Below, one piece after another: positions 25,022 through 26,967 of a stretch of 26,967 bases of DNA. The notes under the pieces were generated by a model that was given only the letters and a program-made list of their open reading frames with translations, searched no databases and was not told where the DNA came from. Each line of letters begins with the position of its first letter. Positions within the stretch are counted from its first letter, which is position 1. This DNA comes from JADFUS01 sp964368765 (GTDB taxonomy: Bacteria > Bacteroidota > Bacteroidia > Bacteroidales > Rikenellaceae). The translations under genes were made by a program, and so were the position numbers. The stretch is from contig CAYJCU010000018.1 in the NCBI GenBank assembly GCA_964368765.1, positions 1 through 26,967 of the forward strand, read 5' to 3'.

Positions 25022-26623
25022 ATGTACATCACTAAACAAGCAAATAAAATAGATACAAAATCAAACTTGATGAGGCTCCAGAGAGAGTTTCCTGATAGTC
25101 TTGCATTACAAACAATCTTTAAACTTGTTTGTTGTGATATTCGTATAGAAAATCCTTTTATCTCAATAAGTGCGAATGAAGAGGTACTTTATTCCACCGA
25201 TATTATTTCATTAACTAATGACAGTGAAATAATAGCAAGGTGGTGCGATATGCTGCTGTGCGCTAAAATAGATGTAGTTATTAATAGTTTACCAGCATAT
25301 CGCCATTATATAATAGCGTATAGAGAAAACGATGATTGGAATCTAGCACTCCGAGCATTTTCTCTCGTTAAGCAAAGAAGAGGGTTATACTCAAGGTGCA
25401 TGGAGGAGATTTATGATGATGTTAAGTTTGCACTTAATTCTGTAAAACACCCGAATCAATTTAAAGAAATATTATCTGTAGCGGTTTCGTTTATTGACAA
25501 AGAAGAATTACGCATAGAATATGAAGCATATACTCAAAATGTATTAGAAGAAGCTAAAGGTAATTTAGATTTTGACAATGCCATTACTTGTGTTGAAATC
25601 CTTGAGATACTTGGGTCAATCTCTATTATTGAAAAAAAGAAACAAAAAAGCTATTTGTTAGAAAGTGATGCGGATAATATTTTGTCATCTGCCGATGAAA
25701 CTACTTTATGCCCAAATGTATTGCAAAAGTATAGTTCGGCACTTAAAGAAATCTCATCGTTACCCAACACTGAAGTCGATAAAGAACGAATATCAAAAAA
25801 AATGCTTAAGGAGCAGCTCCATTCAGCTAAAATGATGACTTATTTTAGTGTCCCAATGGAAATTAACAGATGGGATATATATGAAGAAATGGTAACTACT
25901 TTCAATATAGACTCTCCTTTAGCCGCCTTTGGTGCAATAATTAATTTCCCAATATCCCCAAACGACATTATATCACAACAACGTGAAGAATCACAAGAAA
26001 ACTACTCACTGTTATATAGTAGTATCGGTACAAGCATATGGCGTAATAAAATGGGGGCAGTAACAAGTATAAAGAATGTAGATGGGGCAATAGATGATTC
26101 AATAAGACGGATAGGACATTTTGTTACTATTGAGTATCTTTCTGTATTGGTGTGGATATTCAACTCAGCTGGCGAGTGTAATACCGAACCAAAAGTGATC
26201 GATAGGTTTCTAAGAATGAGGAAAAGTAGATTTATTCCTAATGATAGAGTAGCTTTGTATGTACAAGGTTTATGGGCAGGGTTTAAGGGCGATTATTCAA
26301 TGGCTGCTCACATTTTGCTACCTCAAATAGAAAATAGCCTTAGGCATATCGCTCAACAACATGGAATAATAACGACTCAACTTGACAAAGACATTCAGCA
26401 CGAGAATATGTTGGGCGGAGTCCTAGACAAGATTCAGCATATAACTAATCCCGATTTATGGTCTGACCTAAAAATGTTCTTGCTTGATGGGGAGGGATTT
26501 AGAAACCAAGCTCTGCACGGGCTAATTTCAATAAATGAACTAGGACGTAATGGTCTATATCTTTGGTGGCTGTGCCTAAAGATGATTCACCGAACGGATT
26601 ATTATTTCGGATTTTCAAATTGA
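25022..26623 (+). CDS. DUF4209 protein with HEPN-like RNxxxHG motif
   Basis: This 533-residue soluble helical protein is the last gene of the RM operon. The C-terminal part matches DUF4209, a family defined by a conserved RNxxxHG motif, seen here as RNQALHG with R494, N495 and H499. A helix about 60 residues earlier (PQIENSLRHIAQQHG) matches the first helix of HEPN folds. R-x4-H is the spacing of catalytic HEPN RNases, so an RNase acting in abortive infection is a reasonable inference. The N-terminal 400 residues are helical and unrecognised and may be a sensing or scaffold part. It starts 16 bases after the hsdR stop with no promoter between. The alternative is a non-catalytic HEPN fold used for binding. 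Confidence 0.7.
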   Translation: MYITKQANKIDTKSNLMRLQREFPDSLALQTIFKLVCCDIRIENPFISISANEEVLYSTDIISLTNDSEIIARWCDMLLCAKIDVVINSLPAYRHYIIAYRENDDWNLALRAFSLVKQRRGLYSRCMEEIYDDVKFALNSVKHPNQFKEILSVAVSFIDKEELRIEYEAYTQNVLEEAKGNLDFDNAITCVEILEILGSISIIEKKKQKSYLLESDADNILSSADETTLCPNVLQKYSSALKEISSLPNTEVDKERISKKMLKEQLHSAKMMTYFSVPMEINRWDIYEEMVTTFNIDSPLAAFGAIINFPISPNDIISQQREESQENYSLLYSSIGTSIWRNKMGAVTSIKNVDGAIDDSIRRIGHFVTIEYLSVLVWIFNSAGECNTEPKVIDRFLRMRKSRFIPNDRVALYVQGLWAGFKGDYSMAAHILLPQIENSLRHIAQQHGIITTQLDKDIQHENMLGGVLDKIQHITNPDLWSDLKMFLLDGEGFRNQALHGLISINELGRNGLYLWWLCLKMIHRTDYYFGFSN

Positions 26624-26642
26624 AAATAACTTAATTTATTAA

Positions 26643-26678
26643 TGTGCAAATAGACCGCACATGACCTACATACCTTTG
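26643..26678 (+). promoter_or_regulatory. Operator C and promoter of the lipoprotein gene
   Basis: The palindrome TGTGCA-N7-CGCACA lies at 26643-26661 and TACCTTTG, a perfect -7 element, at 26671-26678. The arm length, spacer and 9-bp distance to the -7 element match operators A and B, so this gene belongs to the same regulon. Confidence 0.65.
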
Positions 26679-26716
26679 TATCGTAAAGCTAATATTCACT
26701 TTAAATACAAAGGAAA

Positions 26717-26967
26717 ATGAAAACAAAAATTCTACTATCATTTATCAGTGCGATGTTCTTATCATCGTGCTATGGACCTAGTTTGATGTATAAAGTAGGT
26801 CTGTCAAATGTTGAAGCTCCAGCAGATGCTAAGAAGCAGTACGGAGAGACTAAAATCGTAACTCTCGAAGAAGAGGGCAAAACCAATTACAAATATGAGG
26901 ATGATTATATAGACATCTCGTGGTTTGTTGGCTCTTCACAATTCTCTTTTGTACTAAAGAACAAATC
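26717..26967 (+). CDS. Lipoprotein with signal peptide (partial)
   Basis: A new gene starts at the ATG at 26717, preceded by AAAGGAAA, and stays open for 83 codons to the end of the window. The N-terminus has a basic start, a hydrophobic core and the lipobox LSSC with C18 as the lipidated residue, so the mature protein is membrane-anchored outside the cytoplasm. The next 65 residues are hydrophilic and unrecognised (YGPSLMYKVGLSNVEAP begins the mature part). It is placed under operator C, which suggests it is regulated with the defence genes. It could also be the first gene of an unrelated flanking operon that happens to share the regulator. Confidence 0.7.
   Translation, partial: MKTKILLSFISAMFLSSCYGPSLMYKVGLSNVEAPADAKKQYGETKIVTLEEEGKTNYKYEDDYIDISWFVGSSQFSFVLKNK

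Noticed and set aside
1..26967. CRISPR arrays, tRNA or rRNA genes, IS elements
   Set aside because: No regularly spaced repeats, cloverleaf or rRNA sequence, or transposase was seen on either strand.

Overview
This is an AT-rich Bacteroidota window, most likely from a member of the Bacteroidales. The evidence is RteC, the DUF1896 and DUF4099/DUF3945 proteins typical of CTnDOT-like integrative conjugative elements (ICEs), and repeated Bacteroides-type -7 promoter elements (TAnnTTTG). The genus cannot be fixed from the sequence. No RNA genes, CRISPR arrays, insertion sequences or clear attachment sites were seen.

Layout. Bases 1-2953 (minus strand) hold ICE housekeeping genes: the start of a giant methylase/helicase-type protein, a DUF1896 protein, a small unknown ORF bounded by 17-bp inverted repeats, and a DUF4099/DUF3945 protein. 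Bases 3180-4869 (plus strand) hold rteC and a DUF1273/SLOG protein with a long, structured leader. Bases 4985-26623 (plus strand) are one continuous accessory island of ten genes in three transcription units, and a partial lipoprotein gene starts at 26717.

The island. Unit 1 is a small Xre-type repressor, a 2651-residue protein with a sacsin/HSP90-like ATPase at one end and an SF1 helicase at the other, and a WYL-domain regulator. Unit 2 is an HsdM-like methylase domain joined to a single target-recognition-like region and a histidine-kinase core, followed by a receiver-domain protein with a HEPN-like helical middle and a cold-shock-like tail. Unit 3 is a full type I restriction-modification system (hsdM, hsdS, hsdR) with a membrane protein between hsdS and hsdR and a DUF4209 protein (RNxxxHG, HEPN-like) at the end.

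How it may work. Units 2 and 3 and the lipoprotein gene each carry the same 19-bp palindrome (6-bp arms, 7-bp spacer) ending 8-9 bp before their -7 element. This ties them into one regulon, most simply under the WYL protein. My inference is that this is a compound anti-phage island in which a methylase-derived two-component system reads DNA state and signals to an RNA-acting response protein, next to ordinary type I restriction. The kinase-methylase/receiver pair and the shared operator are the most novel parts.
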